Shown: piece by piece, positions 1 to 6,924 of the stretch
How the letters are laid out: every line of letters begins with the position of its first letter
How positions within the stretch are numbered: position 1 is the first letter of the stretch
DNA from: Paenibacillus apiarius
Lineage (GTDB): Bacteria; Bacillota; Bacilli; Paenibacillales; Paenibacillaceae
Length of the DNA: 64,000 bases
Reading direction: 5' to 3'
NCBI RefSeq assembly: GCF_017052585.1
Contig: NZ_JAFFHZ010000001.1
Location: forward strand, 682,001-746,000
Program-made: the position numbers and the translations under genes
The notes under the pieces: model-generated
Told to the model about the DNA's origin: nothing
Database searches by the model: none
Seen by the model: the letters and a program-made list of their open reading frames with translations, nothing else

Positions 1-155
1 ATATCGAGCTTGTGCTTGCCCGCTTCGATGTCGACGAGCCATAGCTCGCGAAGCGGCATTTGCTCGTAATTTTTGATGAACCCTTCTACAATTTCCGGCG
101 TGTAAGAAGAACCGCCGCCGATGACCGATACTTTTAAGCCTGCTTTTTCTCCCAT
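1..155 (-). CDS. Glycoside hydrolase family 4 (6-phospho-beta-glucosidase type), N-terminal part
   Basis: Only about the first 51 codons lie in the window; the gene runs off past position 1. GH4 enzymes are cytoplasmic, NAD- and metal-dependent hydrolases of 6-phospho-glycosides. The visible N-terminus has the Rossmann start typical of the family, VIGGGSSYTPEIVEGF at residues 11-26, and an LVDI stretch near residue 44. The ATG at 155 follows AGGAGGTTG at normal spacing. It lies 52 bases downstream of the sugar kinase on the same strand, so the two are probably co-transcribed: kinase makes the phospho-sugar, GH4 cleaves phospho-glycosides. Substrate cannot be read from this fragment. Confidence 0.85.
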   Translation of the reverse strand, partial: MGEKAGLKVSVIGGGSSYTPEIVEGFIKNYEQMPLRELWLVDIEAGKHKLD

Positions 156-207
156 AGCAACAACCTCCTAAACTAATAAAGATAATCGCTTTAACTTTTA
201 GGCGAGC

Positions 208-1182
208 TCAGTCCTCATGAAATGTGAATGATTTCAGACGAGCGTCCAATTCGGGGCTGATGGTCATGCCGTCTTCATCCATTGCGCTCAGCACTGCTCC
301 GATGACTGGATCCGCGGCGAGCCGCACGCAGCTGGCGTGTGGCGCAATCGTCTTCACCTTGCGGCTGATCGCGTCAATAAAATAAGGCCCTTGTCCCCGT
401 GTCAACACGCTGCCGATCAGCACAACGTCAAAGGCTTCCTCTGTCATATGAAGGCGCCGTATGAGCGCGTTAACGGCATTGCCAAGCTCTGTCCCTTCCT
501 CCTCCAATATACGGAGCGCCACGGCATCACCCTCTGCCGCCGCTTGGAACAATGCTTTCGCCAAATCCCTGGGGACGGAATAAACATGATCCAGCACATC
601 GTTATACATCTCATCAACTGAGCTGTAGCCCAATTGTTCAAGCACGATAGGGGTCAGCTTCGTCGCTTCTCCCCGTCCGTCCCAGGCGCGTATGACCGCA
701 CGGAACGCCAATACAGCCAAGCTTGAGCCTGCGCCGAAGCCGTCGCCGTACATATGACCGAAACCGCCGTATTGCAGTTCCTGCCCATTCCGGTTGCGAG
801 CGGCGCTGTTGAAGCCCGAGCCGCTAATGATGACCGCACCATACGGACGGTTCGTGCCTGCACGCATCCCAATCATCGTGTCGCACGAGATGGCATGGCG
901 TTCATAGCCAAGCTCCGCAATCATCGGGCGCAAAATTTTGTAATCCGGCTCCCGATCTGCGCCGGCAAGCCCAAAATAAGCAAACGTTACGTCGTCCTTC
1001 GTCAGACAGGCCGCTTCAAGTGCCGCGTCGCAAGCAAGACGAATATTGCGCGCGGCAATGTCACGGTTGATTTGGTGATTGCCATTGCCGGCTAATCCTT
1101 TGCCTACTATGCTTCCTTCGGCGTCAATCAGCAGGGCGTGTGTTTTGCTGCCTCCAGCGTCCACTCCCAAGTAGATGCTCAT
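208..1182 (-). CDS. BadF/BadG/BcrA/BcrD-family sugar kinase (N-acetylglucosamine kinase-like)
   Basis: A 324-residue ASKHA-fold ATPase of the BadF/BadG/BcrA/BcrD family, whose stand-alone members phosphorylate amino sugars such as N-acetylglucosamine. The phosphate-1 loop LGVDAGGSKTHALL is at residues 5-18 and a second glycine-rich loop, IISGSGFNS, near residue 120. I start at ATG 1182 because GGAGAGGAATTG sits directly before it; an upstream in-frame ATG at 1245 has no ribosome site and adds non-conserved sequence. It lies between an AraC-type regulator upstream and a GH4 hydrolase downstream, all on the minus strand, which suggests one sugar utilisation unit. The exact sugar is inferred from the family only. 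Confidence 0.8.
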   Translation of the reverse strand: MSIYLGVDAGGSKTHALLIDAEGSIVGKGLAGNGNHQINRDIAARNIRLACDAALEAACLTKDDVTFAYFGLAGADREPDYKILRPMIAELGYERHAISCDTMIGMRAGTNRPYGAVIISGSGFNSAARNRNGQELQYGGFGHMYGDGFGAGSSLAVLAFRAVIRAWDGRGEATKLTPIVLEQLGYSSVDEMYNDVLDHVYSVPRDLAKALFQAAAEGDAVALRILEEEGTELGNAVNALIRRLHMTEEAFDVVLIGSVLTRGQGPYFIDAISRKVKTIAPHASCVRLAADPVIGAVLSAMDEDGMTISPELDARLKSFTFHED

Positions 1183-1316
1183 CAATTCCTCTCCTATCTC
1201 TGGATTTGTGCGGCGTCCCTGCAACAAGCGAGAACACGCATACAACGCTTTAAAGCTACCTTACACCTTTGTTCCAAAGATAGACTACTACTAATTTCGC
1301 ATAAACTAATACAATC

Positions 1317-2228
1317 TTACTGTTTATTCAATTGTCTTTGGTGTCGAAGTTCACTGGGAGACATCGTGTAGTGTTGCTTGAACAAGCGATTGAAGTTGGA
1401 TAAGTTCCGAAAGCCGCATTCTTCTGCGACATCAATTATCTTCTCGTCTGAGGATTCTAATAAATGGGCCGCATGAGTCAGGCGCAGCTGGATAAGGTAA
1501 TCAAGCGGCGAAGTGCCGACAGCCTGTTGGAACAAAGCGCTAAAGCGGGAGGGGCTTAGATGGGCCAGATCCGCAAGCTGCTTCAACGTCCATTGGTATG
1601 ATAAATGCAGCTCCATCGTGCGTATGACCTCTTTGAGCGCATGCATGCCACGATGCTTGACAGGCGCAGGATTGGCATCCGGCACGGAAAAATGACGATT
1701 CACCAACGCGAGAAATCGGGTCAATTGCGCATGAACCACGGAAGGATAGGACGCTTCTCTCCGGTCCATCTCAACCGTAATATTCTGCAAAATATCGACA
1801 AGCTGCAGATGGATGGGATGCTGCCGGCTGAGCAGGTTCGTAAACTGGGCGCCCATCTCGCGAAACGGTCGCAGCACATCGTGATCATAGCGCAGCTCCA
1901 TGGCTAGCAGCGCTTGATCGAACATGAACACATCCATCGTAAGGTTGTCCGTTTCGAAGGCTCGATGCAGATCATGAGCGTTAATCAGCAATATATCCCC
2001 TTCTTGAAAGTGATACCTCACTCCATTGATTAAATAAAATCCCCGGCCTCTGCGAATGTAATTAATCTCCAGCTCCCGATGCCAATGCAAACGCTGAAAG
2101 CCGGGACTGACCCCTTCGGTTGTCGCGGCCATAAATGGAAAAGAGTCAGGCAAATGAATAAAATCACGGATGATGGTCTGCGGCGTGTCCATGCGGGTCG
2201 TCCAATCTATCTCATTGAAAACTTCCAT
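1317..2228 (-). CDS. AraC-family transcriptional regulator with cupin sensor domain
   Basis: A 303-residue regulator: an N-terminal AraC-type cupin (HWHRELEINYIRRGRGFYLI around residues 45-65, then the EGDILLINAHDLHR strand) followed by a C-terminal double helix-turn-helix (LKQLADLAHLSPSRFSALFQ and IIDVAEECGFRNLSNFNRLF). I chose ATG 2228 because GGAAGGAGGG lies 12 bases ahead; upstream ATGs give an unlikely extension. It precedes the sugar kinase and GH4 genes on the same strand, so it is probably their local activator responding to the sugar. The gap to the kinase is 134 bases, enough for a separate kinase promoter. Confidence 0.85.
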   Translation of the reverse strand: MEVFNEIDWTTRMDTPQTIIRDFIHLPDSFPFMAATTEGVSPGFQRLHWHRELEINYIRRGRGFYLINGVRYHFQEGDILLINAHDLHRAFETDNLTMDVFMFDQALLAMELRYDHDVLRPFREMGAQFTNLLSRQHPIHLQLVDILQNITVEMDRREASYPSVVHAQLTRFLALVNRHFSVPDANPAPVKHRGMHALKEVIRTMELHLSYQWTLKQLADLAHLSPSRFSALFQQAVGTSPLDYLIQLRLTHAAHLLESSDEKIIDVAEECGFRNLSNFNRLFKQHYTMSPSELRHQRQLNKQ

Positions 2229-2552
2229 GACTACTTGATACCCTCCTTCCTGCAAGACTCTTGCGTTCTCATAGCCCATTGTCAGCAAAGCATGAATGAC
2301 AGCAATTCCCGTCGGGGACGGGCATGAATGGGATGAAACCGATTCGAGACTTGCATGGAAAAATTGCATTGCATATGCTGGCCAATCCATCGTTCAGAAC
2401 ATTTTCAACATCGTTATTTACTCACTTCTCGTATTTTCTCACGTATTCAATAATCCGTCAGTAATAACTTTGCATCAAGGTTGTTATAATTTAAATTGAC
2501 AAAGGCAATTAAAAAACATAATATGTTACTTGCGAAAATTCTAAGGATGCAG
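2229..2552. other. Intergenic region with divergent promoters
   Basis: No gene is supported here. It must hold the minus-strand promoter of the AraC regulator and the plus-strand promoter of the small Cys-rich gene. A TATAAT hexamer at 2485-2490 could be the plus-strand -10; I see no good -35 at 17 bases. No clear inverted repeat was found. Confidence 0.5.
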
Positions 2553-2819
2553 GTGAAACCAAACGTGACCTATGAACCGATTGTAAAGGAAAAAAAGTTA
2601 ATCGAACGCAACGATTCCGAAAATCTTTATCAGGTACAAGTAAAGCTGCAGGATGGCACACTGTGCCGTGTGTTCTATAACCATGGCGAAAAAAGCATTA
2701 GCCGCTTGCTGACGATTCCTTGTCCAATTTGCCGGAAAGACTTTATTTGCAAATGCATGACCCGCTTCGCGGATCAAATTGACAGCCAAGTGAACTTGCC
2801 TGAAATGCTTGCTGAATAA
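2553..2819 (+). CDS. Small Cys-rich protein of unknown function
   Basis: I do not recognise a family. The protein is about 88 residues with a CPICRKDFICKC segment near residue 57, which could be a structural metal knuckle, and an acidic end. The start is uncertain: GTG 2553 has AAGGA five bases ahead, and in-frame ATGs exist at 2523 and 2547 without good ribosome sites; the ATG at 2496 falls at or before the likely transcription start given TATAAT at 2485-2490. It reads toward the tRNA-Ala gene, which has its own promoter. Charged, soluble, no signal peptide or membrane segment. Confidence 0.6.
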   Translation: MKPNVTYEPIVKEKKLIERNDSENLYQVQVKLQDGTLCRVFYNHGEKSISRLLTIPCPICRKDFICKCMTRFADQIDSQVNLPEMLAE

Positions 2820-2831
2820 GAAATTGTCCTG

Positions 2832-2860
2832 TTGCATTCGAACAGTATGCATGGTACAAT
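2832..2860 (+). promoter_or_regulatory. SigmaA-type promoter of tRNA-Ala
   Basis: TTGCAT at 2832-2837 and TACAAT at 2855-2860 are separated by exactly 17 bases, and the tRNA begins 14 bases after the -10 hexamer. Confidence 0.7.
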
Positions 2861-2873
2861 ATAACAGGTGAAC

Positions 2874-2949
2874 GGGGCCATAGCTCAGCTGGGAGAGCGC
2901 TTCGCTGGCAGCGAAGAGGTCAGGGGTTCGAGCCCCCTTGGCTCCACCA
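2874..2949 (+). tRNA. tRNA-Ala, anticodon GGC
   Basis: A 76-base cloverleaf with CCA encoded. Acceptor GGGGCCA (2874-2880) pairs with TGGCTCC (2939-2945) and includes the G3:U70 pair that marks alanine tRNAs. The anticodon stem CTTCG/CGAAG encloses loop CTGGCAG, giving anticodon GGC. The T arm has GGTTCGAGCCC. It is a lone tRNA with its own promoter and terminator. Confidence 0.97.
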
Positions 2950-2966
2950 ATCCATGTTAACTCAAC

Positions 2967-2994
2967 GACATCTCCTAACGAGGTGTCTTTTTTT
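2967..2994 (+). terminator. Rho-independent terminator of tRNA-Ala
   Basis: GACATCTC (2967-2974), loop CTAAC, GAGGTGTC (2980-2987), then seven T. Confidence 0.85.
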
Positions 2995-3006
2995 GTGTCT
3001 GCCTAC

Positions 3007-3036
3007 AAAAAAAGAACCCCGCTTCCCCGGGTTCTT
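3007..3036 (-). terminator. Terminator of nrdR
   Basis: Read on the minus strand: AAGAACCC, a short loop, GGGTTCTT, then a T run (A run at 3007-3013 on plus). It lies just past the nrdR stop. Confidence 0.85.
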
Positions 3037-3046
3037 ACATTTGTTG

Positions 3047-3523
3047 TTATTCTTGATGCTCGCCCAAAGAATTTTTGGATAATAAATGATTCAATTCCTT
3101 CATGAACATGTTGATGTCTTTGAATTGCCGGTACACGGAGGCAAATCTTACATAAGCGACTTCATCCACCGGATACAGCTGCTCCATGACCAGCTCGCCA
3201 ATAATTCGGCTTTCCACTTCTGCATGCGCCGTATTGCGCAGTTGCTTCTCCACTTCCGAAGCAATCATCTCCAGCCGTTCGACCGACACCGGCCGCTTCT
3301 CGCATGCGCGAATGAGCCCGCGCAGCATCTTGTCCCGGCTGAACTCTTCCCGGCTCCCGCCTTTTTTAATAACAATAAGAGGCGTCTCGTCTACCATTTC
3401 AAATGTCGTGAAGCGTCGGCTGCACAGCTCGCATTCACGCCTGCGGCGAATAGATTTATTATCATTCGCCGGACGAGAATCGAGCACCTTCGTTCCTAAA
3501 TGATCGCAATAGGGGCACTTCAT
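3047..3523 (-). CDS. nrdR: Transcriptional repressor NrdR of ribonucleotide reductase genes
   Basis: A 158-residue protein of the usual NrdR length. It opens with the zinc ribbon [17 protein letters not shown] and the second cysteine pair [14 protein letters not shown], followed by an ATP-cone ([19 protein letters not shown] onward). NrdR senses ATP/dATP and represses nrd genes at NrdR boxes. The start at 3523 gives the conserved N-terminus directly; the frame is open further upstream but that extension is not family sequence. It is transcribed away from the SASP gene and ends in its own terminator. Confidence 0.95.
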   Translation of the reverse strand: MKCPYCDHLGTKVLDSRPANDNKSIRRRRECELCSRRFTTFEMVDETPLIVIKKGGSREEFSRDKMLRGLIRACEKRPVSVERLEMIASEVEKQLRNTAHAEVESRIIGELVMEQLYPVDEVAYVRFASVYRQFKDINMFMKELNHLLSKNSLGEHQE

Positions 3524-3647
3524 TTCATTCCCACCGTCCTTTACGCCTGATCTTAATTCAATTTGATGAAAATCCCAATCGTTACCTGTAATGAACTTTA
3601 GAAGAATGCGCACAATACAATTACCAACCGCAAGGAGGTGAATAGAT

Positions 3648-3866
3648 ATGGCGCAAAATCGTTCAAGCAACAACCTGGTTGTACCACAAGCTACGGGTGC
3701 ACTTGAGCAAATGAAGTTCGAGATCGCACAAGAATTGGGTATCGCCATCCCGCAAGACGGGTACTACGGCAACATGGCGACTCGTGACACCGGTTCGATC
3801 GGGGGATACATCACGAAACGTCTCGTGCAAATAGCTGAGCAACAACTAGCAGGTCAATACAAATAA
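3648..3866 (+). CDS. Small acid-soluble spore protein, alpha/beta type
   Basis: A 72-residue SASP that coats DNA in the dormant spore and is an amino acid store on germination. The two family signatures are present: the germination protease (GPR) site region [10 protein letters not shown] at residues 23-32 and the DNA-binding block [20 protein letters not shown] near residues 41-60. Start ATG 3648 follows AAGGAGGTGAATAGAT. In the family, transcription is by SigmaG in the forespore; a weak TGAACT/CAATACA pair lies upstream but is not convincing. It ends at a strong hairpin shared with the convergent transglycosylase gene. Confidence 0.95.
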   Translation: MAQNRSSNNLVVPQATGALEQMKFEIAQELGIAIPQDGYYGNMATRDTGSIGGYITKRLVQIAEQQLAGQYK

Positions 3867-3872
3867 GATGGC

Positions 3873-3926
3873 AAGAAGCATCGGCTCGAGCAGCGGTATT
3901 AACATCGGCTTGTCCGATGCTTCTTT
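3873..3926. terminator. Bidirectional terminator between SASP and lytic transglycosylase genes
   Basis: GAAGCATCGG (3875-3884) pairs with CCGATGCTTC (3914-3923), followed by TTT on plus. It sits between two convergent genes. The loop is long (29 bases), so the efficiency is uncertain. Confidence 0.6.
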
Positions 3927-3927
3927 G

Positions 3928-4518
3928 TCATTTCGCATCTGCCGGATAGATATCTTTATATTTATCATAATAATGGATGACCCGTTGCACATACAACTTC
4001 GTTTCTCCATATGGGATTTGATTTTTGGCCGTTTCATACCGGCCGTCCCACACTTGCGTACGCAGCCACTTGTTCACATTTCCCGGGCCCGCATTATATG
4101 CCGCGATGGCAGCAATCCAATTCTCGTTGAATTGCTTGTGCAGGGAATTCAAATACCACGTTCCTAAATGAATGCTGGGATCGACCTCGTTCTTCAGCTC
4201 ATCCATTGTCCAGTGCCTCTTCAACTTTAACTGCTCCATTGCCCAGACGGCTGTTTCTGGCATCAGCTGCATAACGCCAATCGCGCCTTTTCGGGATTCA
4301 CGCCCTGCTTGATAATTCGTTTCCACGCGAATGATCGCCGCCACGAGCAACGGGTCGACTTTATACTTGGCCGCATGCTTGCGTATTTCATTCTCGTATG
4401 GAATGGGATACATCCAGCGACCCAACCATTGAGATTGAACGAACAAAATAAACAGCAGGCCCAAGAAAAGCGACAACAATACTCTTTTCTTGCGCAGCAC
4501 CTTCATTACTCGGTTCAT
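3928..4518 (-). CDS. Membrane-anchored lytic transglycosylase (SLT domain)
   Basis: A 196-residue protein with an N-terminal membrane anchor (residues 12-28, LLSLFLGLLFILFV) and a Slt70-type lysozyme-like domain. The catalytic glutamate is in IIRVETNYQAGRESRKGAIG and the family's second and third motifs, GVMQLMPETA and AAYNAGPGNVNKWL, are present. It cleaves peptidoglycan glycan strands outside the membrane. The ATG overlaps the coaE stop by four bases (ATGA), so it is translationally coupled as the last gene of the polA-mutM-ytaF-coaE run. Confidence 0.9.
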   Translation of the reverse strand: MNRVMKVLRKKRVLLSLFLGLLFILFVQSQWLGRWMYPIPYENEIRKHAAKYKVDPLLVAAIIRVETNYQAGRESRKGAIGVMQLMPETAVWAMEQLKLKRHWTMDELKNEVDPSIHLGTWYLNSLHKQFNENWIAAIAAYNAGPGNVNKWLRTQVWDGRYETAKNQIPYGETKLYVQRVIHYYDKYKDIYPADAK

Positions 4519-5111
4519 AACAAGCCTTTCTGCGACCAGAAACGTTCAACTTGCTGCTCCGTACATTCGAGTCCTTGACTGTTGTCAATGACTGTATTGG
4601 CAAGCGCGCGTTTCTTCTCGATGTCCCATTGCGACTGCAAGCGGCGCTCCGCTTGCACCGCGTCAAGTCCATCCCGCTTCATGAGGCGCTGAAGCTGGAT
4701 TTCTCGCGGGACGTATACGACGACTACGGATTCAAACATCGCCGTCAAACCCGATTCGTACAGCAAAGGCACGTCCACCACGACAAGCTTGTCCGGACGC
4801 TCGCTCTCCAACCTATTCATTTGCGCTTTCATTTCATGCCGGATGGCTGGATGGGTGATGCCCTCCAGCGCTTTGCGCTGCTCCGCGTTGGCGAAGACAG
4901 CCTCCCCCAACCGCTTCCGGTCGAGCGAGCCATCCTCGAGAAGCATGTCCGCCCCGAACAGCTCCGCAATCTTGTCCAGCACGGGGCTGCCAGGAAGGAC
5001 AACCTCCCTGGCAATCCGATCAGCATCAACAAGCAGAGCGCCCCGTTCCACAAGCAGGCTAGAGACGGTGCTTTTCCCCGACGCAATCCCGCCGGTTAGT
5101 CCGATGTTCAT
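4515..5111 (-). CDS. coaE: Dephospho-CoA kinase
   Basis: The last step of coenzyme A synthesis: ATP-dependent phosphorylation of dephospho-CoA. The 198-residue protein has the P-loop GLTGGIASGKSTV at residues 4-16, the DADRIAREV block and the VVVDVPLLYESGL lid-proximal motif. Length is normal. It lies 58 bases after ytaF, a gap that holds a partial copy of the dispersed CGTGATCAAAAG repeat, and overlaps the next gene by four bases. The ytaF-coaE order matches B. subtilis. Confidence 0.95.
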   Translation of the reverse strand: MNIGLTGGIASGKSTVSSLLVERGALLVDADRIAREVVLPGSPVLDKIAELFGADMLLEDGSLDRKRLGEAVFANAEQRKALEGITHPAIRHEMKAQMNRLESERPDKLVVVDVPLLYESGLTAMFESVVVVYVPREIQLQRLMKRDGLDAVQAERRLQSQWDIEKKRALANTVIDNSQGLECTEQQVERFWSQKGLL

Positions 5112-5137
5112 GCTTTCACCTCGTTTATAATTTGCTG

Positions 5138-5160
5138 CGTGATCAAAAGAGGATTTTTTA
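5138..5160. repeat. Partial copy of the GTTCAAAAA palindromic element
   Basis: CGTGATCAAAAGAGGATTTTTT matches the right half of the longer copies at 10405-10477 and 34508-34578 (CGTGATCAAAAGG). The terminal TTTTTGAAC is changed to TTTTTTAC and the left half is missing. It lies in the ytaF-coaE gap. Confidence 0.5.
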
Positions 5161-5169
5161 CTGTTATCT

Positions 5170-5889
5170 CTAAGAGAATAGCTTTATAATCCCCATCATA
5201 ATTAACATTAACCCTGGTATGAACGTCAATTTCCCAATCCACCGGAAATGGGCGCAGGCGATGCCCACTTGCAGCCCGATGCGTAAAAAAGTGCCGCTGA
5301 ACAACGCGATGATAAGCGCTGTAGCGAGCGGCGGGTAACCGAGCAGCGCCGCTCCGATTCCTGCTCCGAACGCATCCAGAGACAAAGCTACGCCCAGCCA
5401 TGCCGCTTCTGAGGAGCTTATCGTGCCGGAGCGATCCATATCTGCAGCGCTTGGCGTACGCAGAATCTGAATGACAAGGCCTAGACTCCGCAATTGGATG
5501 CGGAAGACGGGCTCTGGCTCCGCGCTCTGTTCCGGTCTCCCTTGGCCAATGGCCCCCCAGGCCGCGCCGCTGCCCTCCTTGCAAGCAATTGACGAGATGA
5601 CGGCACTGTCGTCCGCAGGCGATCGCAGCAGTTGCGCAATCGCCCAGCATCCAATCCCGATTAAGATGACGGAGCCAATCCACTGTGCGGCTGCTGCGGA
5701 GACGTATTGAACGAGGAAGGAGCCGACCTGCATCGAGACCAAAATAACCAATCCCGAACATAAAGAAATGATGATGACAGACGTCCAAGGGATGCGAAGT
5801 TTGCGCAGCCCGTATGTCATTCCTACTCCGAAGCTGTCCAAGCTTAACGCAAAAGCCAAGACCAGCATAGACGCTACTTGAATGAGCAA
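5170..5889 (-). CDS. ytaF: Sporulation membrane protein YtaF (MntP/YtaF-type)
   Basis: A 239-residue integral membrane protein made of two homologous halves, each opening with the same helix: FALSLDSFGVGMTYGL near residue 14 and VALSLDAFGAGIG after residue 160, as in the MntP/YtaF family. A hydrophilic loop of about 60 residues separates them and contains an EF-hand-like DMDRSGTISSSEA segment. YtaF is known in bacilli as a sporulation membrane protein of unclear activity. I prefer TTG 5889, with GGGAGGAACTG upstream (GTG 5892 is possible); the ATG at 5964 has no ribosome site. Position between mutM and coaE is as in B. subtilis. Confidence 0.85.
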   Translation of the reverse strand: MLIQVASMLVLAFALSLDSFGVGMTYGLRKLRIPWTSVIIISLCSGLVILVSMQVGSFLVQYVSAAAAQWIGSVILIGIGCWAIAQLLRSPADDSAVISSIACKEGSGAAWGAIGQGRPEQSAEPEPVFRIQLRSLGLVIQILRTPSAADMDRSGTISSSEAAWLGVALSLDAFGAGIGAALLGYPPLATALIIALFSGTFLRIGLQVGIACAHFRWIGKLTFIPGLMLIMMGIIKLFS

Positions 5890-6030
5890 CACAGTTCCTC
5901 CCTGCCTGGCGGATGCCACAAGCAATGGCGCTTGCCGGATGCCGCCGATGATATATACCATCATATGGGCAGGAGCGGATAAGAGTGCATGTGCATGCCG
6001 TATCCCTACATCAATTCGATTCTGGGCAGG

Positions 6031-6861
6031 TTATGATTGCTGCTGGCATAACGGGCAGTAATGCGTGCCGCGCCCGCCGACCACGGTCTTCTCGATCAGA
6101 GTGCCGCAATGAATGCAAGGCTGGCCTTCCCGGCCGTACATTTGCAGCTGGTGCTGGAACATCCCCATCTCGCCTTGACCGTTCACATACGACTTGATGG
6201 AGGAGCCGCCCGCTTCTACCGCTTCCTGAAGCGTAGCGACAATCGCCGCTTGCAAGCGGGCATACTCCTCATCCGACAATTGATCGGCTGGACGAAGCGG
6301 ATGAATCCCAGAGCGGAACAGCGCCTCATCCACATAGATGTTCCCGATGCCCACGACAACGTGCTGATTAAGCAGGACAGGCTTAATGAAGCTGCGCCGC
6401 TTGCGCATGGCAGCCGCGAACCGCTCTACGGTGAAGTCGCCGGACAACGGCTCTACTCCTAGCTTATGAAGCGGCGGCAGCGTCCATTCTTCATCCGGCT
6501 TGAACAAATGCATTGTCCCGAACTGGCGCACATCCTTATATCTCAGCTCGGTACCGTCGTCAAAATGAAAAATGACGTGCGTGTGCTTCTCCACCGGCTC
6601 GCCTGAAGCGAAGACGCCATAGCGTCCTTCCATGCGAAGATGGGAGACGAGCACGAGATCGTCAAGCAGAATGCGAAGAAATTTCCCGCGCCGCTCGACC
6701 CGTTGGATCGTGTGCCCTTTTAATGCGTCACAAAACTGATCTATGTCGGCTGGCCGCTGAATAATCCGACCGAGGGATACGGTGACCCCTTCGATCTTCT
6801 TTCCCGCGACCAATGCGTTTAACGTCCGTTTGACTGTTTCTACTTCCGGTAATTCCGGCAT
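6031..6861 (-). CDS. mutM: Formamidopyrimidine-DNA glycosylase (MutM/Fpg)
   Basis: Base excision repair enzyme that removes 8-oxoguanine and nicks the abasic site. After Met removal the catalytic Pro2-Glu3 start MPELPEVETVKR is intact. The lysine loop, H2TH helix region and the C-terminal zinc finger CIHCGTLIEKTVV...HYCPLCQQ are all present; 276 residues is normal. Two ATGs are in tandem; 6861 is spaced better from AGGTGATAT. It follows polA by 63 bases in the same direction, giving a DNA-repair pair. Confidence 0.95.
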   Translation of the reverse strand: MPELPEVETVKRTLNALVAGKKIEGVTVSLGRIIQRPADIDQFCDALKGHTIQRVERRGKFLRILLDDLVLVSHLRMEGRYGVFASGEPVEKHTHVIFHFDDGTELRYKDVRQFGTMHLFKPDEEWTLPPLHKLGVEPLSGDFTVERFAAAMRKRRSFIKPVLLNQHVVVGIGNIYVDEALFRSGIHPLRPADQLSDEEYARLQAAIVATLQEAVEAGGSSIKSYVNGQGEMGMFQHQLQMYGREGQPCIHCGTLIEKTVVGGRGTHYCPLCQQQS

Positions 6862-6924
6862 CATATATCACCTCACGATGTCCATTATACCGAAAATATC
6901 ACGAATGTGCGGAAATCGTTAATT

